A stretch of 6,779 nucleotides of DNA from JAGLTN01 sp023135255. GTDB lineage: Bacteria; Planctomycetota; Phycisphaerae; Sedimentisphaerales; Anaerobacaceae. Under the pieces are notes generated by a model. That model saw only the letters and a program-made list of their open reading frames with translations, was not told where the DNA came from and ran no database searches. The stretch is from NCBI GenBank assembly GCA_030639495.1, contig DAOWCP010000107.1, positions 1 through 6,779 on the forward strand, read 5' to 3'. Below are positions 1 through 6,568 of the stretch, in pieces. Within the stretch, counting starts at the first letter, position 1. Each line of letters begins with the position of its first letter. The position numbers and the translations under genes were made by a program.

Positions 1-1474
1 AGCCCGGCATCTCCTCTCGCGCATCGTAAGTAACCCCCTCTAATACATCTGCCTCGAAAGTAGGCCCATAACTTGCCTTCCACGATCCGTCAGTAACGAT
101 CGTTTCCCTGCTGCCGTCGGTATATTCAACTTCCATCTGAGCTATAAACCGAGGCTCCTTACCATACCTCTCACGAACCCTGTTCCACGCCAGATACCCA
201 GCATACCAACCGTCCGCCAAAATAGCCCCCGCTGCATTATCGCCCTGCTTTAAAAGCCCCGTGATATCGTATGCATTATAATTCACACGCTTGCGAAAAT
301 CCGACCACCCAGGCGTCAAAATCGAATCGCTGATCTTCTGCCCATTAATTCGCATCTCATAAAGCCCAAGTGCCGTAACATATACATAAGCTTTTTTTAT
401 CGGCTTAGACAACGAAAAATCTTTTCTCAAATAAGGAGGCGGAGGCAGAATAAACCTTTTCTCAAACCCGCCATAAAGCCCCTCCCAGTATTTGCAGATA
501 AACTCTGGTGCTTGCCAAGGTGAATCATCAAACCCAATCGTCATCCAGTCCGCAGGTGCCTTTTCATCAGTCACCTTCCAACTCTCATCAAGCTTAATAA
601 CCCTCTTGCTGCCATCAGCAAATTCAATTTCCATTTTCGCGATTATACCGCACGGGTTATAGCCATTCGCAGGCCAGCCCGCAATAAAGTTTGAAGCAAA
701 TATCGCAATTATATTCTCACCTTTTTTCAACAACCCGCTAACATCATGAATAGTCTTGCCCATCTCCATCCTGACCTTGCCGCCGAACTGCTCATTAATA
801 TAAATCTGGGCTTCATCATCCACACCCAAAATAATACGCGCCTTTTTAACAGCCTTGTCTTCAGGCAGCGTTATCTTTTTACGAAAATATATCACCCCGG
901 GAGGTGCCAGTTTTTGCGGGTCAGCATCTTCAATTTTGCTATACCAGTACCAATTACAACCATCAAGTTGCATATCAAGCTCAGCCTGTTTATATTTCGC
1001 AGGCTCTGGTTTATCATAACCGATCCATTTCGCTTTCCAGTCGGCCTTATCCAAAAGCCCCATCTTCCAGCTACCAGCCTTACTCCAGCCCGATGCCTTA
1101 CCATCGCCATCCCACACCCGAACCTTCCACCAGCACTGCTGTCTCGACTTTAACTCTTTACCCGCATACTCAATCTGATTAGTCTGCGAAGATAACACCT
1201 TGCCGCTATCCCACAAGTCACCAACATTCTCATCAAGCCCATCCTTACAAGAAGCAACAACAACCTGATAAGCACTTTGAACCTTACCCTTGCCCGCTGA
1301 TGTCACTATCCAGCTAAGCCTTGGTCGTATCGCATCTGTCACAACAGGCTGCGCATGATATTCAACCCTCAGCCTCTCTGCCTTAAAAGATGCACCAAAC
1401 AACCCCGCACCCTCAGCAATACCAAAATTAAAACCCGCAACAAAAAGACAAACAATCCACAAGAAACGCCTCAT
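1..1474 (-). CDS. Alpha-L-rhamnosidase, GH78-type, exported (N-terminal half; runs off the left edge)
   Basis: Open from ATG at 1474 to the window edge: 491 complete codons, no internal stop. GGAG at 1486-1483 lies 8 nt before the ATG. Visible in order: a signal peptide (residues 1 to about 23, hydrophobic after MRRF); an Ig/fibronectin-like domain (about 30-148) with PRLSW at 51-55, YQVVVAS at 69-75, LWDSG at 87-91 and CWWKVRVWD at 114-122; WIG at 150-152; a first galactose-binding-like beta-sandwich (about 196-323); a proline-rich linker ending PPPPYLRK; and a second sandwich matching the bacterial rhamnosidase N domain (from 348), with GLYEMRINGQ at 370-379, LTPGWSDFRKR at 386-396, ADGWYAG at 420-426 and YDAREEMPG at 483-491. 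Family members are usually about 900-1,100 residues, so the catalytic (alpha/alpha)6 barrel lies outside the window. By family knowledge it hydrolyses terminal alpha-L-rhamnose from glycans or glycosides; the substrate cannot be told here. No lipobox Cys is seen, so it is probably periplasmic or secreted. Confidence 0.9.
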   Translation of the reverse strand, partial: MRRFLWIVCLFVAGFNFGIAEGAGLFGASFKAERLRVEYHAQPVVTDAIRPRLSWIVTSAGKGKVQSAYQVVVASCKDGLDENVGDLWDSGKVLSSQTNQIEYAGKELKSRQQCWWKVRVWDGDGKASGWSKAGSWKMGLLDKADWKAKWIGYDKPEPAKYKQAELDMQLDGCNWYWYSKIEDADPQKLAPPGVIYFRKKITLPEDKAVKKARIILGVDDEAQIYINEQFGGKVRMEMGKTIHDVSGLLKKGENIIAIFASNFIAGWPANGYNPCGIIAKMEIEFADGSKRVIKLDESWKVTDEKAPADWMTIGFDDSPWQAPEFICKYWEGLYGGFEKRFILPPPPYLRKDFSLSKPIKKAYVYVTALGLYEMRINGQKISDSILTPGWSDFRKRVNYNAYDITGLLKQGDNAAGAILADGWYAGYLAWNRVRERYGKEPRFIAQMEVEYTDGSRETIVTDGSWKASYGPTFEADVLEGVTYDAREEMPG

Positions 1475-1676
1475 AGCAAAATCTCCACCATCAAATATAA
1501 TTAGATTCTCAAATTCAGGCTATAACAGCAAAATTATCAATACCACATAGATACACAATCCCGCCAAAATTGTTTATCAAAAAATTTCAAAAAGCACCAA
1601 CTATTACTCTAAACCAATAAAAAAACCCCAGCTCATTTTACTGAACCGGGGTCTGATATCTTTCTAAAACCTGCTG
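1475..1676. other. Intergenic region between two minus-strand genes
   Basis: These 202 bp lie upstream of the rhamnosidase and downstream of the foldase. The right part holds the foldase terminator. The rest is AT-rich and must contain the rhamnosidase promoter if that gene is transcribed separately, as the terminator suggests. TTGATA-like hexamers occur on the minus strand, but none pairs with a good -10 box at normal spacing, so no promoter is called. No small gene was recognised. Confidence 0.6.
1612..1652 (-). terminator. Rho-independent terminator of the foldase gene
   Basis: Read on the minus strand, an 11-bp stem (ACCCCGGTTCA pairing with TGAGCTGGGGT, two G-U pairs) closes a 6-nt loop (GTAAAA). 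It is followed at once by a run of T: seven T, then ATT. The stem covers 1652-1625 and the T tract 1624-1616. It begins about 25 nt after the foldase stop codon. Stem, loop and U tract are all textbook for an intrinsic terminator, and they separate the foldase from the downstream rhamnosidase. The opposite strand has no U tract after the stem, so it is one-directional. Confidence 0.88.
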
Positions 1677-2873
1677 TTATCTAACAGGCATACCCATTGC
1701 GGGTTTCGTTTTCTGCTCTGCGGGGTCCTTGCCCGCAGGATAAACCAGCTTGCCGCTCTTCTTAGCTTCTTCCTTCAGAGTCTCTATATAACCCCTGGCA
1801 AATTCAGATTGCTTCTTCTGTTTCAGCATTTCCTTTATCTCGACCTTAGCATCTTCGAATTTTGTAACACTTGCCTCTGTATGCCCTGTCTTTTTGATAA
1901 TATGATAACCAAAACGAGTTTCAACAACACCACTTACTTCACCATCCTTAAGTGCAGAAGCTGCTTTCTCAAATGCCGGTACCATCTGACCCTTGCCGAA
2001 TTCACCCAAGTCACCGCCCTTTTGCGATGAGGGACAATCCGAATTTTCCTTAGCCAATGCCGCAAAATCATCGCCGGCTTTAACCTTCTTAAGAATTTCT
2101 TCTGCCTCGGCCTTAGCCGTTGCCTTTACCGCATTAGGATCAGCATTCGGGTCAGACTCATCGAACTTAACTAAAATATGGCTTGCCTGGAACACCTCAG
2201 CCTTTTCAAACTGTTTTGCGTTGTCGTCATAATATGCTTTAACTTCCGCATCATTGACATCAGCCTTACCTTCCCACTTACTTTCCATAAACTTAAGATA
2301 AGTAAACCCCTTCTTGATATCTTTTCTGACTTGATCAAAATCCTGCCCCTGTGCACTAACTAAGGCTTTAAAATCATCATAAGACATCGGCGGATTCTGC
2401 TTGCCTGCAATCTCCTCTGTTATCAGCTTAGTAAGATCATCATCGCTAAGTTCGATTTTCGCTTTAGCCACTTCTGCATCGACCAATTTTTCCATAACTA
2501 TTTTGTCAACCGCCTGCTGTCTCATTCTCTGCTTTAATGAATCGACAAACGCCGGTGGAATATTCGCTGTCTGAGATGCCATTCTCGCAAGCTGAGGTTT
2601 AATCATTTCATCAATCTGGCTTTCCATGATCTTTTCGCCGTTGACTGTTACTGCAACTTCGTCAACTTTTCGCTCTTGAAGCCCCGTTGCCTTAATTGCT
2701 TCCTTAACCTTAACTGCCTTAGCTTCCGCCTTTTCCCGACCAGGAACCTTGACCTGCTTAACTGCTTCCTTAACCTTAGCTGCCTTAGCTTCCGCCTTAT
2801 CCTCCGCAAAAGATGTTAAAGTGAGAAAACTCACAATAATCAGTGAAATTAAAATAATTGAACGGCTTTTCAT
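1677..2873 (-). CDS. Periplasmic parvulin-type peptidyl-prolyl cis-trans isomerase (SurA/PrsA-like foldase)
   Basis: 398 residues. Residues 5-22 are strongly hydrophobic and end in SFA-ED, a likely signal peptidase I site after Ala23; there is no lipobox Cys, so a soluble periplasmic protein is expected. Residues 26-61 are a Lys/Ala/Glu-rich helical stretch containing a duplicated 14-residue unit. Residues 70-225 are a helical SurA-N-like chaperone region beginning VAVTVNGEKI. Residues 226-330 are a rotamase domain with the usual parvulin landmarks: ASHILV (His232), SDCPSS (Cys280), GGDLGEF (286-292), MVPAFE (Met297, Phe301) and RFGYHII (Phe321, His324). The active-site set looks complete. 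A Lys-rich helical tail follows. The family isomerises X-Pro bonds and assists folding of exported and outer-membrane proteins. AAGGA at 2886-2882 sits 8 nt before the ATG, with a promoter upstream and a terminator after, so the gene appears monocistronic. Assignment to SurA or PrsA proper is not possible from sequence alone. Confidence 0.92.
   Translation of the reverse strand: MKSRSIILISLIIVSFLTLTSFAEDKAEAKAAKVKEAVKQVKVPGREKAEAKAVKVKEAIKATGLQERKVDEVAVTVNGEKIMESQIDEMIKPQLARMASQTANIPPAFVDSLKQRMRQQAVDKIVMEKLVDAEVAKAKIELSDDDLTKLITEEIAGKQNPPMSYDDFKALVSAQGQDFDQVRKDIKKGFTYLKFMESKWEGKADVNDAEVKAYYDDNAKQFEKAEVFQASHILVKFDESDPNADPNAVKATAKAEAEEILKKVKAGDDFAALAKENSDCPSSQKGGDLGEFGKGQMVPAFEKAASALKDGEVSGVVETRFGYHIIKKTGHTEASVTKFEDAKVEIKEMLKQKKQSEFARGYIETLKEEAKKSGKLVYPAGKDPAEQKTKPAMGMPVR
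2691..2798 (-). repeat. Tandem 42-bp direct repeat inside the foldase gene
   Basis: Two 42-bp copies, 2691-2732 and 2757-2798, match at 40 of 42 positions. They are spaced 66 bp start to start, an exact multiple of three, so the frame is kept. They encode residues 48-61 and 26-39, both of the form KAEAKA(A/V)KVKEA(V/I)K. Flanking sequence does not match, so the duplicated block is sharply bounded. Confidence 0.9.
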
Positions 2874-3191
2874 TATACTTGTCCTTTCCTAAAACCAAAA
2901 AAGTTCATACACAAAATTAAAATCATAAGCATATTATTATCATATCACCATCGCCATAAGTCAACCTTTAAAAGGCCATAATAACATTATTCTACGACTA
3001 TAACCACCTTTTAGTTCACCTGTAATATTTTTAAATACCCTGCTGATTTTTAACCTAAATCCGCTTTTTTATTCTTTTTACACATCTCAGACTGGCAAAA
3101 AATACAATTTTAAACTATACCTATAAATAATTTATTACTTTGCTTTGGCCGACAAAAACCTTATTTTGAATAATTTAAAGCAGGAGATTAT
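2874..3191. other. Divergent intergenic region between foldase and transporter
   Basis: These 318 bp of AT-rich DNA separate two divergent genes. The left part carries the foldase leader and promoter. On the plus strand several -10-like hexamers occur (TACAAT 3103-3108, TATAAA 3122-3127, AATAAT 3169-3174), but none has a convincing -35 partner at a spacing that also leaves a sensible leader, so the transporter promoter stays unassigned. No RNA gene, riboswitch-like fold or small ORF was recognised. Confidence 0.6.
2936..2964 (-). promoter_or_regulatory. Sigma70-like promoter of the foldase gene
   Basis: On the minus strand, TTGACT (2964-2959, 5/6 to consensus) and GATAAT (2941-2936, 5/6) are separated by exactly 17 bp. 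Transcription would start near 2929, giving a leader of about 55 nt before the ATG at 2873. A short palindrome, CCTTTAAAAGG (2965-2975), abuts the -35 box on its upstream side. The call is by consensus only. Confidence 0.6.
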
Positions 3192-4538
3192 ATGGAAATG
3201 GATAACAAGACTGGTTCAGCCCTCTATATAACCAAAGTATGCTTCGTCGCAGCATTAGGTGGACTGCTCTTCGGCTACGATACCGCCATAATTGCGGGAG
3301 CAATACCATTTTTAACCCCACATTTTCAACTAAATGACATTATGTTAGGCTGGACGGTAAGCAGCGTCCTGATAGGCTGCATTGTAGGTGCCGCTTCCGC
3401 AGGCTCAATAAGCGATAAATTCGGAAGAAAAAAAGTTCTTATAAGCTGCGCTGTGCTTTTTGCTGTCTCAGCAATATGGTCTGGATTGGCTAATACCCTG
3501 TCAGAGTTTATACTTGCACGCTGGATAGGAGGCCTCGGCGTAGGAGCAGCCTCAATGCTCTCACCAATGTACATATCAGAAATATCCCCTGCAAAAATCA
3601 GAGGCAGGCTCGTATCGCTAAACCAACTGACAATCGTTGTAGGTATACTTGCTGCTTATAGCGTCGGTTATGCACTCGTAGATATAGGAGACACAAACTG
3701 GAGATGGATGTTCGGCTCAGAAACCATACCTGCGATCATTTTTCTGCTGCTGCTTTTTACCGTCCCCGAAAGCCCCCGCTGGTTAGTTAAACAGAAAAAA
3801 CAAAAACAGGCTTTAGACATTCTAACAAAAGTTGCAGGTACTACACATGCTGAAAATGAAATACTGGAAATCAAAAATGCTCTTACACACGAAGACAACT
3901 CCATCGCAATGCTGTTCAAACCTGGAATGAAAACTGCCCTTACCATAGGAATTGCTCTGGCAGTATTACAGCAGATCACTGGAATAAACATAATTCTTTA
4001 CTACGCACCAAAAATATTTGAGAGCATGGGATTTGAAAGAAATACTTCTCTATTAAACACCGTAGCCATCGGCGCTGCCAATCTTACCGCTACTTTCATC
4101 GCAATAACATTCGTAGACAAACTCGGAAGAAAGTTACTACTGCTGATAGGCTCCGCTGGAATGGGGCTATGCTTGATGATGGTAGGCATCTCAATGCAAT
4201 ACGATATCTTTAGCGGCTACTGTGTAATAGGCTTCATCGTTGGATACATCGCATTTTTCGCAAGCTCACTGGGCCCAATAGTATGGGTCGTTATGAGCGA
4301 AATATTCCCCACAAAGATCAGAGGCCGAGCAATGAGTATCGCAACAGTAGCATTATGGATTGCATGTTTCGCCGTATCGCTGACTTTCCCGGTCATGCTT
4401 GAAAGACTCCCGGCAATCGCCACATTCGGCATATTCGCAGCTATGTGCGCTGTTATGTTTGTCTTCACTTTGTTTGTTCTGCCGGAAACTAAAGGAAAAA
4501 CCTTAGAAGAGATTGAAAAATACTGGATCAAAGATTAA
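3192..4538 (+). CDS. MFS transporter of the sugar porter family (XylE/GalP/GLUT-like)
   Basis: 448 residues, normal for this family, with about 12 hydrophobic segments: an inner-membrane permease, probably a proton-sugar symporter. Signature motifs: GGLLFGYDTAIIAGA (23-37), DKFGRKK (75-81), RWIGGLGVG (110-118), PMYISEISPAKIRGRL (125-140), PESPRWL (192-198), QQITGIN (260-266), DKLGRK (309-314), GPIVWVVMSEIFPTKIRGRA (361-380) and PETKGKTLEE (431-440). Aligning by motif to E. coli XylE, the counterparts of Asp27, Arg133, Gln168, Gln288, Gln289, Asn294, Trp392 and Trp416 are kept as Asp30, Arg110, Gln145, Gln260, Gln261, Asn266, Trp365 and Trp389. The XylE Gln415 position is Leu388. This supports a hexose or pentose substrate without naming it. 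AGGAG at 3182-3186 is 5 nt before ATG 3192; a second in-frame ATG at 3198 is an alternative start at 11 nt. The next gene follows after 9 bp, so the two are probably co-transcribed. Confidence 0.93.
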   Translation: MEMDNKTGSALYITKVCFVAALGGLLFGYDTAIIAGAIPFLTPHFQLNDIMLGWTVSSVLIGCIVGAASAGSISDKFGRKKVLISCAVLFAVSAIWSGLANTLSEFILARWIGGLGVGAASMLSPMYISEISPAKIRGRLVSLNQLTIVVGILAAYSVGYALVDIGDTNWRWMFGSETIPAIIFLLLLFTVPESPRWLVKQKKQKQALDILTKVAGTTHAENEILEIKNALTHEDNSIAMLFKPGMKTALTIGIALAVLQQITGINIILYYAPKIFESMGFERNTSLLNTVAIGAANLTATFIAITFVDKLGRKLLLLIGSAGMGLCLMMVGISMQYDIFSGYCVIGFIVGYIAFFASSLGPIVWVVMSEIFPTKIRGRAMSIATVALWIACFAVSLTFPVMLERLPAIATFGIFAAMCAVMFVFTLFVLPETKGKTLEEIEKYWIKD

Positions 4539-4547
4539 ACTGTTGTA

Positions 4548-4967
4548 ATGATGAATTTCCCGGAAAAAATTACCATTGCCTCGTGCAAAACGACAATCCT
4601 GCCAAGGTACGCTGAAACAGACCAAGGAGGCGTCATCCACAACAGTGTCTACCCCATCTGGTTCGAGATAGGCAGAACCGAGCTGCTGCGAAAAAACAAA
4701 GTCGCATACAAGGACCTCGAAGCCGCTGGTATCTTCTTCGTCGTCGCTGAAATACACATAAAATACCGCAGACCAGCTTTCTACGATGAAAAACTCGAAA
4801 TAGAAACAACCTGCGAAAACGTAACCGCAAGCAAAATAATACATAACTACAAAATAACACGCCCCCAAACGGGCATAATCATCGCTGAAGGCTCAACAGC
4901 CTTAGCCTGCATAAGCAAAGAAGGAAAAGTAAAAAGAATCCCAAAATTCATGTACCCAGAAGAATAA
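4548..4967 (+). CDS. Acyl-CoA thioesterase, hotdog fold (4HBT, YbgC/FadM-like)
   Basis: 139 residues, the usual single-hotdog length. Motif RYAETDQGGVIHNSVYP (20-36) followed by WFEIGRTELLR (38-48) is the family hallmark. Asp25 matches the conserved Asp used for catalysis in 4HBT and YbgC thioesterases. The usual YbgC order around the next His (V-Y-H after GGV) reads I-H-N here, so the normal His position is Asn32 and a His sits one residue earlier. The rest (IHIKYRRPAFYDEKLEIET, 69-87, and the core strands to 125) fits a hotdog sheet. The family hydrolyses acyl-CoA or related thioesters in the cytoplasm; substrate unknown. It begins ATG ATG 9 bp after the transporter stop and in the same frame. 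No Shine-Dalgarno is visible, so translation may depend on ribosomes finishing the transporter; either ATG could be the true start. Confidence 0.85.
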   Translation: MMNFPEKITIASCKTTILPRYAETDQGGVIHNSVYPIWFEIGRTELLRKNKVAYKDLEAAGIFFVVAEIHIKYRRPAFYDEKLEIETTCENVTASKIIHNYKITRPQTGIIIAEGSTALACISKEGKVKRIPKFMYPEE

Positions 4968-5031
4968 AAGAAAACACATGAAAAAATATCCCACTCAAGC
5001 TTAATTTGTCAAAAAATAAAGGATTGCACGT

Positions 5032-5059
5032 TTGACTTCTCTGCTCAATTAAGTAAACT
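5032..5059 (+). promoter_or_regulatory. purF: Candidate promoter of the purF-purM operon
   Basis: TTGACT (5032-5037, 5/6 to consensus) and TAAACT (5054-5059, 4/6) lie 16 bp apart in the 128-bp gap after the thioesterase. A start near 5066 would leave a leader of about 57 nt before ATG 5123. No intrinsic terminator is seen between the thioesterase and this site, so read-through from upstream is also possible. The TTTGAC part (5031-5036) is one arm of a dyad with GTCAAA (5008-5013). Confidence 0.4.
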
Positions 5060-5068
5060 AACGTCTGG

Positions 5069-5081
5069 GCTGACTCTCAGC
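5069..5081 (+). other. Small hairpin in the purF leader
   Basis: GCTGA (5069-5073) and TCAGC (5077-5081) are perfect complements around a 3-nt CTC loop. It would lie at the very 5' end of a transcript started from the candidate promoter. No T tract follows, so it is not a terminator. A 5-bp stem can arise by chance. Confidence 0.3.
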
Positions 5082-5107
5082 GTAATTTCTAAGTTATGTT
5101 AATATGT

Positions 5108-5113
5108 AAAGGG
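5108..5113 (+). promoter_or_regulatory. purF: Shine-Dalgarno that decides the purF start
   Basis: AAAGGG lies 9 nt before ATG 5123. The earlier in-frame ATG at 5096 has no purine-rich site before it (the preceding bases are AATTTCTAAGTT). This favours 5123 as the start and makes the extra nine codons from 5096 leader sequence. Confidence 0.6.
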
Positions 5114-5122
5114 CTTATCTGG

Positions 5123-6568
5123 ATGGGTTCAGATAAAAAAGAAGAATGCGGCCTATTCGCCATTTATGGCGATTCTGATGCTGTACAAAAAACCTATTTC
5201 GGACTTTTCAGCCTTCAGCACAGAGGTCAGGAATCCGCTGGAATAGCTTCAAGTGACGGACAATATATTCAGCGATACACCGGAATGGGAACCGTTAAAA
5301 GGGTTTTTCGCTCTGGTTCTGATATCCTTGAAAAACTTGCAAATCCAATGGTCATAGGTCATGTACGATACTCAACCACCGGATCAAGCAAAGCCATAAA
5401 CAGCCAGCCTTTCCTCGGTGAATATTCCAGGGGACAAGTCGCTGTCGCTCACAATGGTAATTTGATAAATGCATCCCTGCTCAGAGATGAATACGAAGCA
5501 TACGGAAGTATATTCAAATCAACTTCTGATACCGAAATTATTATTCACCTGCTGGCAAAGCCTTCACATGTAAGCAAGCCAGACCCGCTCGCTCATGTAC
5601 TTAACCATCTTCAAGGCGCTTACAGCCTGCTCTTTATGTTCCCCGACAGAATAGAAGCCGCAAGAGACCCTTATGGAGTACACCCACTATGTCTTGGAAA
5701 GACGCCTCAAGGTGCTTTCGTCATAGCAAGCGAAACTTGTGCTTTCGATGCCATAGGCGCCGAATTCATTCGGGAAGTCGAACCGGGAGAAATAGTAACT
5801 CTGAGTAAAAATGGTATCTCAAGCAGGTTTTTCGTAAAACCGGGAACAATTAAACCCGCGCATTGCATCTTTGAACACATATACTTCGCAAAACAAAATA
5901 GTTTCTTCTTCGGCGAAAACGTCCACGAATTCAGAAAAAAACTCGGAAGAAAACTCGCAATAGAGCATGAAGTCGAAGCTGACCTGGTAATACCCGTACC
6001 TGACTCAGGAACTGCTGCCGCGGTCGGATACTCCGAACAAAGCAAACTGCCCTTCGATATGGGCCTTATCAGAAGCCACTATGTCGGAAGAACTTTCATA
6101 GCGCCAAATCAAAAAGAAAGAGAAATGGCGGTTAAAGTAAAACTCGCCGTGGTAAAAGAAGCTGTAAAAGGAAAAAGAATCGTTGTCGTTGACGATTCAA
6201 TCGTAAGAGGAACCACAACAAGGGGAAAAATGAGAGCACTGCGAGAAGCTGGAGCAAAAGAAATTCACCTTCGCGCAAGCTGTCCCCCCATTAAATTCCC
6301 ATGTTTCTATGGCGTCGATTTCCCAACCAAAGAAGAATTACTTGCCAATAACCGAACACTCGAAGAAATCAGAAAGTTCCTCGAAGTCGACACCATCGGC
6401 TATCTTTCACTCGAAGGGCTGCTAAATTGTGCCAAAGGCCCAAATGACCATTACTGCACTGCATGCTGGAACGGAAAATACAGGATACCCGTCGACATCG
6501 CACTTAATAAATTCGCTATGGAACACCACCAGATGCAATTATTTAATGAACCCGCAGAATATGAGTAA
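5123..6568 (+). CDS. purF: Amidophosphoribosyltransferase (glutamine PRPP amidotransferase)
   Basis: 481 residues from ATG 5123, normal for the family. It catalyses the first committed step of purine synthesis in the cytoplasm: PRPP plus glutamine gives 5-phosphoribosylamine. The N-terminal Ntn glutaminase domain shows the nucleophile Cys9 in EECGLFAIYGD, which becomes N-terminal after removal of an 8-residue propeptide; also HRGQESAGI (33-41), GHVRYSTTG (79-87), NGNL (111-114) and TSDTE (134-138). The C-terminal phosphoribosyltransferase domain has DSGTAAA (294-300) and the PRPP loop VVVDDSIVRGTT (354-365). Cys248 (HCIFEHIYF), Cys394 (FPCFYG), Cys445 and Cys448 (YCTAC) match the four [4Fe-4S] ligands of the Bacillus subtilis enzyme, placing it in the oxygen-sensitive, propeptide-processed class. 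An earlier in-frame ATG at 5096 would add nine residues (MLICKGLIW) but lacks a ribosome-binding site. purM overlaps its end by 8 bp, so the two are coupled. No PurR box or purine riboswitch was recognised upstream. Confidence 0.96.
   Translation: MGSDKKEECGLFAIYGDSDAVQKTYFGLFSLQHRGQESAGIASSDGQYIQRYTGMGTVKRVFRSGSDILEKLANPMVIGHVRYSTTGSSKAINSQPFLGEYSRGQVAVAHNGNLINASLLRDEYEAYGSIFKSTSDTEIIIHLLAKPSHVSKPDPLAHVLNHLQGAYSLLFMFPDRIEAARDPYGVHPLCLGKTPQGAFVIASETCAFDAIGAEFIREVEPGEIVTLSKNGISSRFFVKPGTIKPAHCIFEHIYFAKQNSFFFGENVHEFRKKLGRKLAIEHEVEADLVIPVPDSGTAAAVGYSEQSKLPFDMGLIRSHYVGRTFIAPNQKEREMAVKVKLAVVKEAVKGKRIVVVDDSIVRGTTTRGKMRALREAGAKEIHLRASCPPIKFPCFYGVDFPTKEELLANNRTLEEIRKFLEVDTIGYLSLEGLLNCAKGPNDHYCTACWNGKYRIPVDIALNKFAMEHHQMQLFNEPAEYE

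Noticed and set aside
746..1182. Open frames on the plus strand, and one on the minus strand, within the rhamnosidase region
   Set aside because: They overlap a continuous 491-codon frame with clear GH78 motifs, and their own translations resemble no family. They are shadows of the real gene.
3103..3174. Possible transporter promoter hexamers (TACAAT, TATAAA, AATAAT)
   Set aside because: TACAAT pairs with TTTACA only at a 20-bp spacing; AATAAT pairs with TTGGCC at 18 bp but would leave a leader of about 11 nt. None was good enough to call.
4503..4868. A 121-residue minus-strand frame opposite the thioesterase
   Set aside because: It lies antisense to a gene with strong hotdog motifs and is composed of low-information Phe/Val/Tyr-rich sequence, as expected of a shadow frame.
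4983..5012. Minus-strand TTGACA (5012-5007) with TATTTT 18 bp on, as an antisense promoter
   Set aside because: The -10 is only 4/6 in an A/T-rich stretch and there is no gene for it to serve; mentioned only as part of the dyad finding.
4968..5122. Purine riboswitch or PurR operator before purF
   Set aside because: No three-way-junction pattern of a purine riboswitch and no recognisable PurR box could be found; only a short hairpin and a weak dyad.
5707..6045. A 112-residue minus-strand frame opposite purF
   Set aside because: Antisense to conserved PurF sequence including an iron-sulfur Cys; no own ribosome site or family resemblance.
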